Translations under genes and position numbers: made by a program
The notes under the pieces: model-generated
Seen by the model: the letters and a program-made list of their open reading frames with translations, nothing else
Told to the model about the DNA's origin: nothing
The model's database searches: none
Assembly (NCBI GenBank): GCA_029255685.2
Contig: CM055316.2
Coordinates: 77,932,861-77,996,860 of the forward strand
DNA length: 64,000 bases
Origin: Silene conica
Taxonomy: Eukaryota; Streptophyta; Magnoliopsida; Caryophyllales; Caryophyllaceae
Direction of reading: 5' to 3'
Part shown: piece after piece, positions 34,130-44,708 of the stretch
Position numbering within the stretch: position 1 is the stretch's first letter
Layout of the letters: each line of letters starts with the position of its first letter

Positions 34130-35070
34130 TCAAAGCACTAAAGGAGTTGGGAGAAAAGGTGAAGTGGCCCAAGAAGCGGGCAGAAGAGAGAAGCAAGGAC
34201 GGAAGGGACACCAACCTAAGGTGTGACTTCCACAACGAAGACATCGGGCATACAACTGAAGATTGCATCACCCTCAGAAAAGAAGTCCGGTATCAGTACG
34301 AGCAAGGTAATCTGAACCACATCTTGCCAAAAGGAACCAAGGTGAACGCGACTCGCCAGGTAGCACCCTCTAGTCCCCCTCTTTGCACTAGAACTATTAA
34401 CGTGATAACAGGGGGCTCGGAGCTGTGCGGACTTACCTATTCCGCAGCCAAGAGGCACGCCACCCGAGTTAAAGGAGACAAGCCAGAGTCCTCGTGCAGG
34501 ATCAGCGCCCAGGATCTACCGGTCGTCAGCTTCGACGAGACGGATGCAGAAGAGGGTGCTGAGTACCATGATGACGCCCTGATCATCACCCTGTCCATAG
34601 GGAACTGCAGGGTAAAGAAGATCCTGGTAGACACGGGGAGTTCAGTCAATATCATCATGTTAGAGACGCTGAAAAGTATGGGATTTGGGGAAGCAGACCT
34701 AATCAAAAAGGCGGTTCCACTGGTGGGATTCAGCGGAGAAACGAAGCATTCGCTCGGAGAAATCATGATCCCGACCTACGCCGGAGGAGTCAACAAGCAG
34801 GTGAGGTACCTGGTAATTGACGGTCCCTCCACCTACAACGTCATCCTGGGCAGGCCGTGGATACACGATATGAAAGCCATCCCATCCTCATACCACCAGT
34901 GCCTCAAGTTCCCTACACCGTGGGGAGTCCAGACCATAAGAGGAAACCAGGAAGAAGCCAGGAGCTGTTACAAGGTGGCACTCAAGCCTACAGCCACTCC
35001 TCCCCAGCATAGCAATCACAGGCAAAGCAGGTCAGAGGAACCTACGAAAAGCCTCCCCAAGTGGAGGTAG
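34084..35070 (+). CDS. Tat element gag zinc knuckle and aspartic protease
   Basis: The frame is open from 34084 (after TGA at 34081-34083), with the first ATG at 34147. Near the start it has the zinc knuckle 'CDFHNEDIGHTTEDC', the usual end of Tat gag. The protease site follows, 'KKILVDTGSSVNIIM', with 'TYNVILGRPWIHDMKAIPS' as its distal conserved part. The protease matures gag-pol. The frame overlaps gag by 46 nt and pol by 58 nt, each time shifted by -1. It could be reached by frameshifting, or the two shifts may be mutations. Confidence 0.88.
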   Translation, partial: PKVQEYGFTVNLAGLIKALKELGEKVKWPKKRAEERSKDGRDTNLRCDFHNEDIGHTTEDCITLRKEVRYQYEQGNLNHILPKGTKVNATRQVAPSSPPLCTRTINVITGGSELCGLTYSAAKRHATRVKGDKPESSCRISAQDLPVVSFDETDAEEGAEYHDDALIITLSIGNCRVKKILVDTGSSVNIIMLETLKSMGFGEADLIKKAVPLVGFSGETKHSLGEIMIPTYAGGVNKQVRYLVIDGPSTYNVILGRPWIHDMKAIPSSYHQCLKFPTPWGVQTIRGNQEEARSCYKVALKPTATPPQHSNHRQSRSEEPTKSLPKWR

Positions 35071-38000
35071 AGGAAATTCCCCTGGACCCGCTGCACCCAG
35101 AGAGGAAGGTACTGGTGGGAGCAGAGTGTACAGGTACCGTTCGCTCAGAACTATTAAATTTGTTAAAAGCTAACATCGACTGCTTTGCGTGGTCCCACGA
35201 GGACATGGTGGGGATAGACCCAAATGTAATTTCACACAGGTTGAGTGTAAGCCCCGGCTACAAGCCGGTCCAGCAAAAGAGAAGAAAGTTTGCCGCAGAA
35301 AGAAACCAGGTGATAAACCAGGAGGTGGACGACCTCCTGGCCGCAGGGAAGATCAGGGAAGTAACCTACCCGGAATGGCTATCCAACGTGGTAGTGGTCC
35401 CCAAAAAGAACGGAAAGTGGAGGGTGTGTGTAGACTTCACCGACCTCAACAAGGCGTGCCCTAAAGACCCGTTCCCTCTACCGCACATAGATGCAATGGT
35501 GGATGCAACCGCAGGCCATGAAATGCTCACATTCCTGGACGCCTGGAGCGGATACAACCAGATCAAAATGCATCCGGAAGACCAGGAAAAGACGGCATTC
35601 AGGTCTGAAAGAGGTATCTACTGTTATAACGTTATGCCATTCGGTTTAAAAAATGCAGGATCCACATATCAAAGGCTGGTGAACATGATGTTCAAGGATC
35701 AAATTGGCAAAACCATGGAAGTCTACATAGACGACATGGTTGTCAAATCCAAAGCAGCCAGCCAGCACGCCCAGCACCTGGAAGAAACCTTCAGCATCCT
35801 GAGGAAGTACCAGATGAAGCTGAATCCCTCCAAATGCACGTTCGGAGTCTCCAGTGGGAAATTCCTGGGGTACATGGTCACGCAAAGGGGAATCGAGGCA
35901 AGTAGCGAGCAGATCAAAGCGCTCCTGCAACTGGAATCCCCCCAGAAGCCGAAAGACGTGCAGAAACTGACCGGCAGGGTGGCAGCCCTGAATAGGTTTA
36001 TCTCCAGATCCTCCGACAGATGCCGACTATTTTATGACATACTACGGAAAAGCAAGAGATTCGAGTGGACAGAAGAGCACGAGAAGGCGTTCACAGAACT
36101 AAAGAAGTACCTCAGCACCCCACCGCTCCTATCCAAACCGGAGCAGGGGGAGCCGTTGTACTTATACCTGTCAGTAACCGAGGTAGCAGTAAGTGCGGTG
36201 CTGGTGCGGGAACACGAAGGGACCCAGCATCCAGTCTACTACATCAGTAAGTCTCTGCTACCTGCAGAGACCAGGTACACTGCTCCTGAAAAACTCGTCC
36301 TTGCTTTAGTTACAGCTTCGTACAAACTGAGACCTTACTTCGAGTCTCACTCTATATCCGTCTTAACTAGCTACCCCCTAAGACCCATATTGAGTAAACC
36401 AGAACTTTCTGGAAGAATGTCCAAATGGTCAGTCCACCTGAGCGGCTACGACCTGAAATTTGAAACAAGGACCGCGATAAAATCGCAAGCCCTTGCAGAC
36501 TTTGTCTCTGATTTCAGCCCAGGTATGAAAAAGGAAGCAGCCAAAGAAATCCTGCCCCCAGAAATGGACTCTGAGGAAAACTGCTGGACGCTGCATGTGG
36601 ACGGAGCCTCTAATAGCCGAGGAGCGGGGGTAGGAATGGTGCTCAGGTCCCCTCAGGGAGATATGATCGTGCAGGCAGTACGATGCGAGTTTCCAGCAAC
36701 CAACAATGTAGCAGAATACGAGGCCTTGATCCAGGGACTCCAACTGGCCCTGGACCTCAAGGTCAGATACCTGCAGGCGTTCAGTGACTCGCAGCTCATA
36801 GTAAATCATATCAACGGTGAATATGAAGCCAAAGACCCCAGGATGGCAGCATACCTGGAAGTAGTCAAAGACAGACAGGCAAGGTTCATCACCTTCAAAA
36901 TAGAGCAAATCCCCAGGGAGCAGAACGCAGAAGCAGACGCGCTGGCTAACCTGGGGGCAACATTCAAGCCCGGAGACATCTCCTCAATCCCCATCACCCA
37001 TGTGCTGGAACCCTCAACTTCCCAGGAAGACCGAGAAGTTGAAAACTCCAGCACCCAATGGGAGGCAGGATTAGGCGTCCTCAGCAACACCACGGAGCAG
37101 CCAGAGGATTGGAGGTCACCTTACCGGAGATGGCTGAAAGACGAAACCCTACCAGCTGACAAGAAAGAGGTAAGGGGATTCAAAATGAAAGCTTCCAGAT
37201 TCATACTAATAGATGGTGTGCTGTTCAGGAAATCGCTCGCAGGACCCTACCTGAGGTGTCTGAGCGACGGAGAGGCACAAACGGTCTTGCAGGATCTCCA
37301 CAGCGGAGACTGCGGAAATCATGCAGGGGGCAAGAGCTTATCCAACAAAGCAATCAGAATGGGATACTTCTGGCCGACAATACGAAGAGACGCAGTAGAG
37401 CTAGCCAAGAAATGTGAAGCCTGCCAGAAACACGCTCCTGTCACGCATCAGCCCGCTGAACCTTTGCATCCAATCATATCGCCCTGGCCTTTCATGAAAT
37501 GGGGAATGGACATAGTAGGACCGCTGCCAAGAGCACTTGGGAATAGAACCTACATGCTCGCGCTAACAGACTACTTCTCCAAATGGATAGAAGCAGAGGC
37601 CTTCCCCCAGGTCACAGAAAATCAGGTGATATCTTTCCTTAAACGAAATATAATCTGCAGATTCGGTATACCCTCTGAAATAGTGTGCGACAATGGCTCA
37701 CAGTTTATATCTAACAAAACCGAAGCATTTTGTGCTAGTTGGAATATCACCCTACTAAAAGCTGCTCCCAGATACCCGCAGACAAATGGCCAGGCAGAAT
37801 CCAGCAACACGATAGTTATGGACAACATGAAAAAGAGACTGGAGGAAGCTGGAGGAAAATGGGCAGACGAGTTGCCTTTGGTTCTATGGTCTGACAGGAC
37901 CACCCCAAAGACAGCAACGGGTCAAACCCCCTTCAGCCTAGTGTTCGGAGCAGAAGCTGTCATCCCAGCAGAGGTGAAAGTACCAACACAGAGATACGGC

Positions 38001-38345
38001 TGCCTAACGGAAGAGCGCAATCAAACAGAAATGGCCAGCAGCCTGGACACGGTAGATGAGCTCAGAACCAGCGCTGCTATCAGGATGGCCGCCTATAAAC
38101 AAATGGTGGCACGGAGTTACAACAAAAACGTGAAGATCAGGACCCTCCAGGTAGGAGACCTAGTCCTCAGAAAAGTGTTCCAGAACACAAAGAATACAAG
38201 TGCCGGAAAGTTTGCCTACAATTGGGAAGGGCCTTATCAGGTGGAAAGCACAACGGGAAGCGGGTCCTACAGGCTGATGGACATGGAAGGGAACATGGTG
38301 CCCAGACCTTGGAATATCCTCCACCTAAAGAAGTATCACATATAA
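35013..38345 (+). CDS. Tat element pol: reverse transcriptase, RNase H, second RNase H, integrase
   Basis: The frame is open from 35013 to TAA at 38345. There is no early ATG, so it needs fusion to the protease frame. Counting residues from 35061: RT about 75-260 ('NGKWRVCVDFTDLNKACPKD', 'YNVMPFGLKNAGSTYQR', catalytic 'YIDDMVVK' near 222) and the RT-linked RNase H about 330-470. A second RNase H is about 510-640 ('LHVDGASNSRGAGVGMVL', 'NNVAEYEALIQGL', 'FSDSQLIVNHI'). Integrase starts about 740, with the zinc region 'H...C..C', then 'WGMDIVGPLP', 'DNGSQF' and 'NGQAESSN' carrying the DDE residues. All key residues are visible and there is no internal stop. Confidence 0.95.
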   Translation, partial: QSQAKQVRGTYEKPPQVEVEEIPLDPLHPERKVLVGAECTGTVRSELLNLLKANIDCFAWSHEDMVGIDPNVISHRLSVSPGYKPVQQKRRKFAAERNQVINQEVDDLLAAGKIREVTYPEWLSNVVVVPKKNGKWRVCVDFTDLNKACPKDPFPLPHIDAMVDATAGHEMLTFLDAWSGYNQIKMHPEDQEKTAFRSERGIYCYNVMPFGLKNAGSTYQRLVNMMFKDQIGKTMEVYIDDMVVKSKAASQHAQHLEETFSILRKYQMKLNPSKCTFGVSSGKFLGYMVTQRGIEASSEQIKALLQLESPQKPKDVQKLTGRVAALNRFISRSSDRCRLFYDILRKSKRFEWTEEHEKAFTELKKYLSTPPLLSKPEQGEPLYLYLSVTEVAVSAVLVREHEGTQHPVYYISKSLLPAETRYTAPEKLVLALVTASYKLRPYFESHSISVLTSYPLRPILSKPELSGRMSKWSVHLSGYDLKFETRTAIKSQALADFVSDFSPGMKKEAAKEILPPEMDSEENCWTLHVDGASNSRGAGVGMVLRSPQGDMIVQAVRCEFPATNNVAEYEALIQGLQLALDLKVRYLQAFSDSQLIVNHINGEYEAKDPRMAAYLEVVKDRQARFITFKIEQIPREQNAEADALANLGATFKPGDISSIPITHVLEPSTSQEDREVENSSTQWEAGLGVLSNTTEQPEDWRSPYRRWLKDETLPADKKEVRGFKMKASRFILIDGVLFRKSLAGPYLRCLSDGEAQTVLQDLHSGDCGNHAGGKSLSNKAIRMGYFWPTIRRDAVELAKKCEACQKHAPVTHQPAEPLHPIISPWPFMKWGMDIVGPLPRALGNRTYMLALTDYFSKWIEAEAFPQVTENQVISFLKRNIICRFGIPSEIVCDNGSQFISNKTEAFCASWNITLLKAAPRYPQTNGQAESSNTIVMDNMKKRLEEAGGKWADELPLVLWSDRTTPKTATGQTPFSLVFGAEAVIPAEVKVPTQRYGCLTEERNQTEMASSLDTVDELRTSAAIRMAAYKQMVARSYNKNVKIRTLQVGDLVLRKVFQNTKNTSAGKFAYNWEGPYQVESTTGSGSYRLMDMEGNMVPRPWNILHLKKYHI

Positions 38346-39002
38346 AGCATACCGAGATGTTCTTTCAGAATCCGCGCCCAGGATCTACATCCTAATCCTA
38401 GGGTATTTACTTACTCATTCTATGTTTGAACATCTCATATTTTAATCATCCACAAGTGTACCCCCCCAGGATCCAGTTATCCTGAGGGAATTATTTGAAT
38501 AACAAAACCAATTTGGTGATCAATGAGAATATGTTTGAGGTATTTTTTTATCAGAAATACTCGCAATATGTTGTCACTAGAAAAACGAGCTTGAGTCAAA
38601 TCACACTCAAAATACGAAACATTGCGTGAGTATGGCGAAGTACAAGCAACTGGGACACTGTCGCCCACGATACCTAGCACTCACGAAAGCCTGGCAGCCT
38701 CTGACTGAGATGGGTATACCCTGAAGCCAGCACCCACACATGGCCAAAAATACACGAGCATGCACAAACAAAAGCGAAACACACAAAGCATAAAAAGCGT
38801 CCACAGACGCATACTTAAAAAGCAGCACAAACGGCTGCTGAAGATTCCTGGGACCACCCAGTAAAAAGTTCAAACAAGCAAGAGCAAAATACAGTCCCGC
38901 CGCGCAGGGCCCAGGGCACAGAAATATTCGGGGCACTCGCCCAACCAACAAAACAAACAAAACAAAAGCAACTAAGTCTGGATGCCACTCAGGGCGCAGA
39001 AG
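38346..39002 (+). other. Non-coding spacer after Tat pol
   Basis: There is no supported gene. It contains a C run ('gtacccccccagg', near 38458) and A-rich sequence. The antisense gene terminates at its right edge. Confidence 0.6.
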
Positions 39003-40880
39003 TTAAACGTCGACGGCTCCCTCCACAGCCTGCTCGACAACCGGACGATGGGAAGACGAAGAACCTTCTTCGGCAGGAGTCTCAACAACCTGGTCCCGGA
39101 AAACGCCGACAGGAGAACCTGGGGGAGCACTCTGGACCTCCGGAGAGCCTGGAAGTGGGGAGCGGAAAGATCCATCGGGGTTGAGGTCAGAGAAATCAGG
39201 GAGCACGGGATGTATGGGGAACATCTCCTTCATCAGCTTCTTCTCCTCCTCCAGGTCCCACTTACTATGCTCTCCCGCCTGAAACTCCTCCATGCAGGTT
39301 ATCCTCGCCTCCAAGGAGGAAAAGGGAGCTATGTCATACAGAACTTTCTCCAGGACCTTCTTCTTGTTCTTCGCAGCTCTCAAAAGCGCTTCCTGCTCCC
39401 TGCGCCCGGCAAGGGCCTCATCCTTCTCCCTGCGCAGTTCGGTAAGAGCCTCCTCCAACTCCTTCACCTGGGCTTGACAGCGTATCAGCTCCTCAGACTT
39501 CCGCGTCCGGATTCCCCTCTCTGCCTCCAATCCAGCCTGCAGAGTCTGCATCTCCTGGGACATGGCCTCCGCCTTGCTGCACCCCATCAGTATTTTTTGA
39601 AAGCCCTGGGGAAGAAATTCAGAAAAGCGCTTTAATTACCAGAAGCAAAAACATGGGTGCCGCAAGACACAAGGGAAAGAGGAGAGAAGAGACTCACCGA
39701 AAAGACATCCTCCGCTGCCTGCCGCCACAACGGCACGGCAGGTTGATCCTTCAGCAGCGCCTTGGAGCCAGGGGTCAGCAGGCGACCCATAGCGGGCCAA
39801 GGGTCCTCCTCCAGCTGGCAGCTAAAACCCTCCGGTAAGCGAATAATATCCTCACTAAGGTCCTCTATAATTGGGACAGTAGACTTTTTGACCACAGCGG
39901 TTGAAGTCGAAGCCTTGTGACGGGTCCTAGAGGAGACGGCAGGAGGAGGAGGGCAGAAAGGAGTAACAGCAGGAGACGATTCTGCAGGCAGAGCGGCTTT
40001 CTTAGAAACAGGCAGAGGCTCACCCGGCTCTAGCTTCCTCTTCGACAGAGGCTTGACTGATGAAACTATCATCATCTTTCTACGATCAGCGAGCATCTCC
40101 GCGGGCGTTTTCTTCGTCTGGGCCGAGCTAGTAGACATCTCAGCAGGTTCCTCCTGGGCAAATAGGGTATTGAAGCAGCGGTCGTCAACGTCCAACCCGA
40201 ATAGTTTGTTGTAAGTCTCAGTAGGGTTGGCTGAGGGAGTTAATTCTTTCACACCTGCGCGAGAAAAAGTGTAAGGGCGTGAGTGGTAACAAGAACAGAA
40301 AACAGAAGAAGGGACTCACGGTACCTTTACTATCTGTGATAGGGTCCTGGAAGATGTAATCAGCAGGCGCGGGAAGCGAGTCCACTCGTACGAAGACGAA
40401 CTGGGTGGACCAGCCAGCATCCTTGGCCTTTTTCGGGAGGATAATGGGAAGGTCAATCCTGGAGTGGGCCCGAAGGGTAAACTGGGCATCACCCAGGCCT
40501 CTGACCGCGTAAAATTGGGCTAAATCCCCTAAAGATATATCAATAGAGTGGCGGCTGCTCAACGAGGACAGAGAAAGGAGAATCCTCCAGGCATGGGGGT
40601 TTATTTGCCAATGAGGGAGTTTCGAGTGGCGAAGAAAATCCTGTACCAAAGGGGGAAACGGGAAAGACAGGCCCAAAGAAAAAGGATACAGGTAAAAAGT
40701 AGTCCATCCTGGGCAGTGCGCATCAGGCGCTTGCCCAGGACGGGGAACGACCATGTCAACACTCTCGTCGAAAGGGAAAAAATCCCTAACCACCGAGGGG
40801 TCTATCAGGGTAAAGCAGGAGTCAACACGGTATTTGCTCTCCAACAGAGGACGCTCAGAAAAGGCGTTCGAAGAAGCCAT
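39003..40880 (-). CDS. Antisense gene of the Tat element, three exons, 571 residues
   Basis: Exons on the minus strand are 40880-40325, 40254-39698 and 39605-39003. The introns are 70 and 92 nt, both GT...AG (donors ag|gtacc and tcg|gtgag; acceptors gcag|gtgtg and ccag|ggctt). Phases 1 and 0 join to 1716 nt. Exon 1 resembles the 'putative gypsy type transposon' domain: 'PGQAPDAHCPGWTTFYLYPF', 'LSFPFPPLVQDFLRHSKL', 'INPHAWRILL'. Exon 2 is basic and Ser/Pro-rich. Exon 3 is a long Glu/Arg/Gln-rich coiled coil ('AMSQEMQTLQAGLEAERGIR'). An antisense ORF at this place is known in Tat elements, and its function is unknown. It appears fully open. Confidence 0.88.
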
Positions 40881-41282
40881 TGAAAATACTGAAAAAAGGA
40901 GTCACGAAGAATCGTACCTCGGTGAAGAAAAGAAGCAAAAACGGTTGGAAAGATCGGAAGTTGAAGAAGTTTAGAGAGAAGAGAAAAAAAAAAAAAGTAA
41001 AAATGAGGAAGGTGAAAAGAGAATGGTAAAAGTAAATGGGAGTTAAAGGGAGGTTTATATAAGGGGGGTAAAATTCGAAATTCGAATTGAATGGGGGACA
41101 GTTGGCGGGTGGTTGGCATGCATTGAAAGAGGCATTTGTTAAAACTGGCGCACGTCGCATCAAGGTCTCATCAAGTGCCAACCCTACCCGACGTTTCTAC
41201 GAGAAGTCCATAATCAAAATCCTGGACCCGATATCTGCAGGAGTTCTCGCACAAATGAATTTCTGCAAGAACTGGGGGCTAA

Positions 41283-41917
41283 TGTTATGCCCTAAAAATG
41301 AGTTTTTAGTAAGCTAACACGTGGCATCGTCTAAGTGGATAAAGCATGAATATGTGGCATCCAAAGTCAAAGGGAAAGCAAGAAGGAAAGTCATAGGAGA
41401 AGAAGAGTGCACAAGAAGGAAGCAAACGCTGGAAACGAGAAGGAAGAAGAGGACGAAATACCTGGACTCGAGGATTGCCTGAAATGGCCACACACACAAG
41501 GAAGACCAGAAAAAGCAACTAGAGAAAGGAAGTCAAAAGGGGATAAAAGAAGAAGAAGGATCCGTTGGATAGAAAGAGCATCCAACGGTCCACACAAGCA
41601 TAATTGTATATATATGTTGACCTTGTATCATTAGTTCATTCATTCATTATCATACTTAGCATACATAACCCTAAGAAAAACCCAACAAACACTTGTAATC
41701 GCACATACACTCTGTAAGAGAATTCTAGTGGAAACTTGGAAGAACTCTTCTTCCCGCAGTTTTTCCCCAAGGGGCTTTCTGCGTCACCAACCTTCTCGTC
41801 TCTCATACTTCTTCTTTTTACTCTTCTAAACACTTGCTTTGTCTAAATACCTCACTTAATAGGCTTGGAATCGCTATAACCTCCTAAAAGAACATTAGGT
41901 AAATTTTGACCTAAACA
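41283..41917 (+). repeat. 3' LTR of the Tat element
   Basis: It is the same 635-bp sequence as the 5' LTR except for one base I can see (position 41464, G instead of A at 31981). It is followed by the TSD AGTAT at 41918-41922. Confidence 0.95.
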
Positions 41918-42096
41918 AGTATATAAAAAAATGTGCTTTGTTCCAACATGAGTACATAAATGACCATCCTAATCCAAGTTTATTTTACACGTACGATAAA
42001 TATTTAAGCTTACATAAAACCCGAAACGACAACATAGACAATCAAACGTTACGTAAACATGAACCTAAAAAGGTTGACAGGAACAAAAAGTGCAAG

Positions 42097-42276
42097 TTAT
42101 TTGTAGGCTTGGGTGTTTGTGCTTTGAGACTCCCCGGAAAGGCTTCCAACGAACACCGTAACTACTTTTAGGACGTTTCTCTTAGTCTCTTTGGATAATC
42201 TAGGATCGAGTACCGCTCCAGGCCGGTTTGATGCTCCTTTGATTACAATGTGTGGCACTCCATTTGATATGGACGT
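42097..42276 (-). pseudogene. Bark-storage-like nucleoside phosphorylase family, last exon (copy A)
   Basis: The minus strand after acceptor 'ttacag|acgtcc' encodes 59 residues plus TAA ('TSISNGVPHIVIKGASN', 'FVGSLSG'). It joins in phase 0 to the exon at 43532-43609. The family (PNP_UDP fold; bark storage and wound-induced proteins of plants) normally cleaves or binds nucleosides. These residues form the last strand and helix of the fold. It is 64 percent or more alike by eye to the second copy at 63333-63509. The upstream gene is broken, so I call it a remnant. Confidence 0.7.
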
Positions 42277-43531
42277 CTGTAACATGCATTTTTGAACCGT
42301 CACATTTATGCAGTACATAAATTATAAAGATATATCAACTCCTATTTTTTTTGGAAAAAAAAGGCCTAAGACAGCCGCGGTACGGCGGTAGCGCTTCTTT
42401 TATGATATTTATGCATTATTTATGAATTCAATCGTCATTTTACAATATTTGGAAATAAAATGTACGAGGAAAAAGGAGGTTCGTTTACAAAATTTGAAAA
42501 TAATTTGTAGATTGGTCTGAATAAAGTTAAAAGTATTAGGACATTATGATTTTTATGATAAAATAGGGTCCAAAATATTTCCACATGTTTATATTTGACA
42601 AACTTTTTATTAGTTTCTAGCATTTTTGTTTTGTTACATTATCCGATTTAAATTTAAAACAGATATCATGTATATGGATGAATTTGTACGAGTAAAGTTA
42701 AATTTAGGCTACAGAGCTAGTAGTTTCAAAATCTAATATCTTCAGCTTAGGGGTGGTCATCGGATGAAATTGGTTAGGCAGAATCGGACATGCTCGGGTA
42801 GGAGAGGGGTCAATACACGCTGATTTTAATGAAGGCGGTCACGAAACCATCCTGATTCGGGTCAATTGGTCGCGGGTCTAGACAGACCCGGTCATCCGAG
42901 CATTATTTTCAAATAATGTCAAATTCTATAAATAAAATCTGTTGAGAGGCGGGTTGAATTTGTTTGACCCGGGCCATCGGCAAGTCTAGTCATAGGTCAC
43001 GCAGGCCTGGTAAAAATAAACCTGAGGGCGGTCGGCCCGAATGATTGACCAAGGTTATTTCGGCTCTGTTTGGTTAGACATTTTAAGTACTTGATTTGTT
43101 CAAGATAATTTATTTGACCAAAATTTAGATACTCTGTTTTTCCGTAAGCGTTTGACAAGTAGCTTATTTAATCAAATAAGCTACCTGAAATGAAATGCTA
43201 CGTATAGTAGTATTAGAGATTTCAGCTAACCGATTTGTTTTTTTTTGTTACTTTTTTTTCCTTAAATCTATACTACTCTATTAAATAATTATCGTATACT
43301 TTTACGTTATTTTATTAAAATCAGTTACATTTTCAGTTACTTTTGACAAACAGTTTTTTACAAATCAGCTACCTTATCACTTAATTTTCAGATACCTTAT
43401 CAATTACTTTTTCAGATTTCAATTACGTTTTCAGGTGTCAGCTGCTTTTTCAATTAGTTTAACCAAATAGAGGCTTAACTAATCGAAACAAACTTTAACG
43501 TCTAATTAAGTGAGACGAAAAGCGAACTAAC
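42277..43531 (-). other. Last intron of copy A, carrying degenerate repeats
   Basis: It is a 1255-bp GT-AG intron. 42747-43065 is a diverged 'taggggtggtcatcgg' block with GGGTC-rich phrases, possibly hAT-like. 43072-43470 is flanked by ctctgtttggttagac and its imperfect reverse (gtttaaccaaatagag), a MITE-like element. No TSD could be fixed for either. Confidence 0.45.
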
Positions 43532-43609
43532 CGCAACAACAGCAGCACTTGCCATATCAACCATGGTGATGTTGAGTTTCTTGTTAAGATAGGTAGCGTA
43601 GGCTGAGTT
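43532..43609 (-). pseudogene. Bark-storage-like gene, penultimate exon (copy A), truncated by copia element 2
   Basis: The minus strand encodes 'INSAYATYLNKKLNITMVDMASAAVA' up to a donor (gcg|gttagt) and joins in phase with the last exon. The family has 'VDMESA' here, whose Glu holds the ribose of the nucleoside. In this copy it reads 'VDMASA', so the Glu is replaced by Ala. Upstream the exon runs into the copia LTR at 43610 and its continuation was not found on the far side. Identification rests on the conserved spacing and motif. Confidence 0.65.
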
Positions 43610-43751
43610 TATTAAGATATTGGGCTTAGCCCATATATCATTAGGGAATCTATATGCTAGGGTTTTATGAGGTGACGCATATCAATGTAAAAGCACACAA
43701 TTCTCAATAATACAATACCCCCTAAGAAATCTCTCTTCTATAATCTTAACA
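43610..43751 (+). repeat. 5' LTR of copia element 2
   Basis: It ends directly before the Met-tRNA primer site at 43752-43763. It begins where the reading frame of the gene exon stops making sense. The length (142 bp) is short but matches the related TRIM LTR. Confidence 0.7.
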
Positions 43752-43827
43752 TGGTATCAGAGATCTCTCCTAAACAAACCCTAACCCTAAATCAATAACC
43801 ACCACGAAAATCATCAAACTGCCGACA

Positions 43828-44708
43828 ATGCCAGGAGCAGAAGACTCCTCGGCATCCAAAATTGATCCTTCTAGTCCATATTTCCTAGGCTCTCATGATG
43901 TTCCTAGCGCAAAAATTTCTAATATCATATTAACCCGTTATAATTACCAAGATTGGCACAAATCCATGAGAATGTCGCTGAAATCGCGTCGTAAATTTGG
44001 TTTCGTTGATAGAACCATTAAAAAACCTACAGATTCCGTAACTCTTGACAACTGGGAGGTCGTCCACTGTACGCTCGTACAATGGATACGAAATATGATC
44101 GATCCGGTACTTTTACCAACTATACCCTATGGCGAAGATGCCTCCGTGCTTTGGGCAGATTTGAAGGCCCGTTTTTCCGTTGTTGATGGTTCATTAATCC
44201 ACAGTCTCAAGACGCAACTAAAAAACTGCTTTCAAATTAAAGGTATGGACGTTACCACCTACTTTGGTCAATTACAGTCCTTATGGGACGCATTAATCGT
44301 TCACGAACCCCCATTCGCGTGCAAGTGCGGCGCTTGTAAATGTGACATTGGCAAGGATGCAGTTAACAGACTCGATAATGAACGGCTTCATCAATTTTTT
44401 ATGGGGTTGGATAGTACCCTGTATGGGAATATCCGTTCTCAGCAATTTCAGCTTGACCCTTTACCGACCCTTAGTCGTGCTTATCACGTTGTCTTGCAAG
44501 AAGAACGCCTTCGGGCTGAAAGTATGCCCCCTGATGTTTCTGATGTGGCTGCTTTTGCCCTTCCTTCTTCTCGTTCCTTTTCTGATTGGCGCGCGGTGCG
44601 GGAGAAGGAACGCGGCGAGCGAAATCAGAAATATGTTTGTTCTCATTGTGAAATGCGTGGCCATGAAATTCCCAATTGTTTTTTTAAGAGCCAAAGATTT
44701 CCTGAATG
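43828..44708 (+). pseudogene. Copia element 2 gag
   Basis: The frame from ATG 43828 shows a copia gag N-terminus ('SSPYFLGSHDVPSAKI', 'NYQDWHKSMRMSLKSRRKFGFVD'), the gag core ('LKTQLKNCFQIKGMDVTTYFGQLQSLWDAL', with an extra Cys-rich 'CKCGACKCD') and a zinc knuckle 'CSHCEMRGHEIPNC'. At about 44708 a one-base shift moves the correct reading into the next frame. The original frame runs on to 44847 without sense. Confidence 0.88.

Larger units (their letters stand above)
31800..41917 (+). mobile_element. Young Ty3/gypsy element of the Tat type (10.1 kb)
   Basis: It has identical-length LTRs (31800-32434 and 41283-41917, 635 bp each) that I see differing at one base (cctagactcg against cctggactcg). 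The 5-bp TSD AGTAT is at 31795-31799 and 41918-41922. A primer site 'tggcgcccaccgtggggc' begins at 32438, and a purine tract 'aactgggggctaa' lies before the right LTR. The order is gag, protease, RT, RNase H, a second RNase H, integrase, then an antisense gene. The second RNase H, this primer site and the antisense ORF are features of the Tat lineage (Retand/Grande-like). Near-identical LTRs imply a recent insertion. Confidence 0.95.

Noticed and set aside
38607..38960. 117-residue minus-strand open frame downstream of Tat pol
   Set aside because: It lies past the stop of the antisense gene, is Cys/Leu/Phe-rich without a domain, and splicing into it was not supported.
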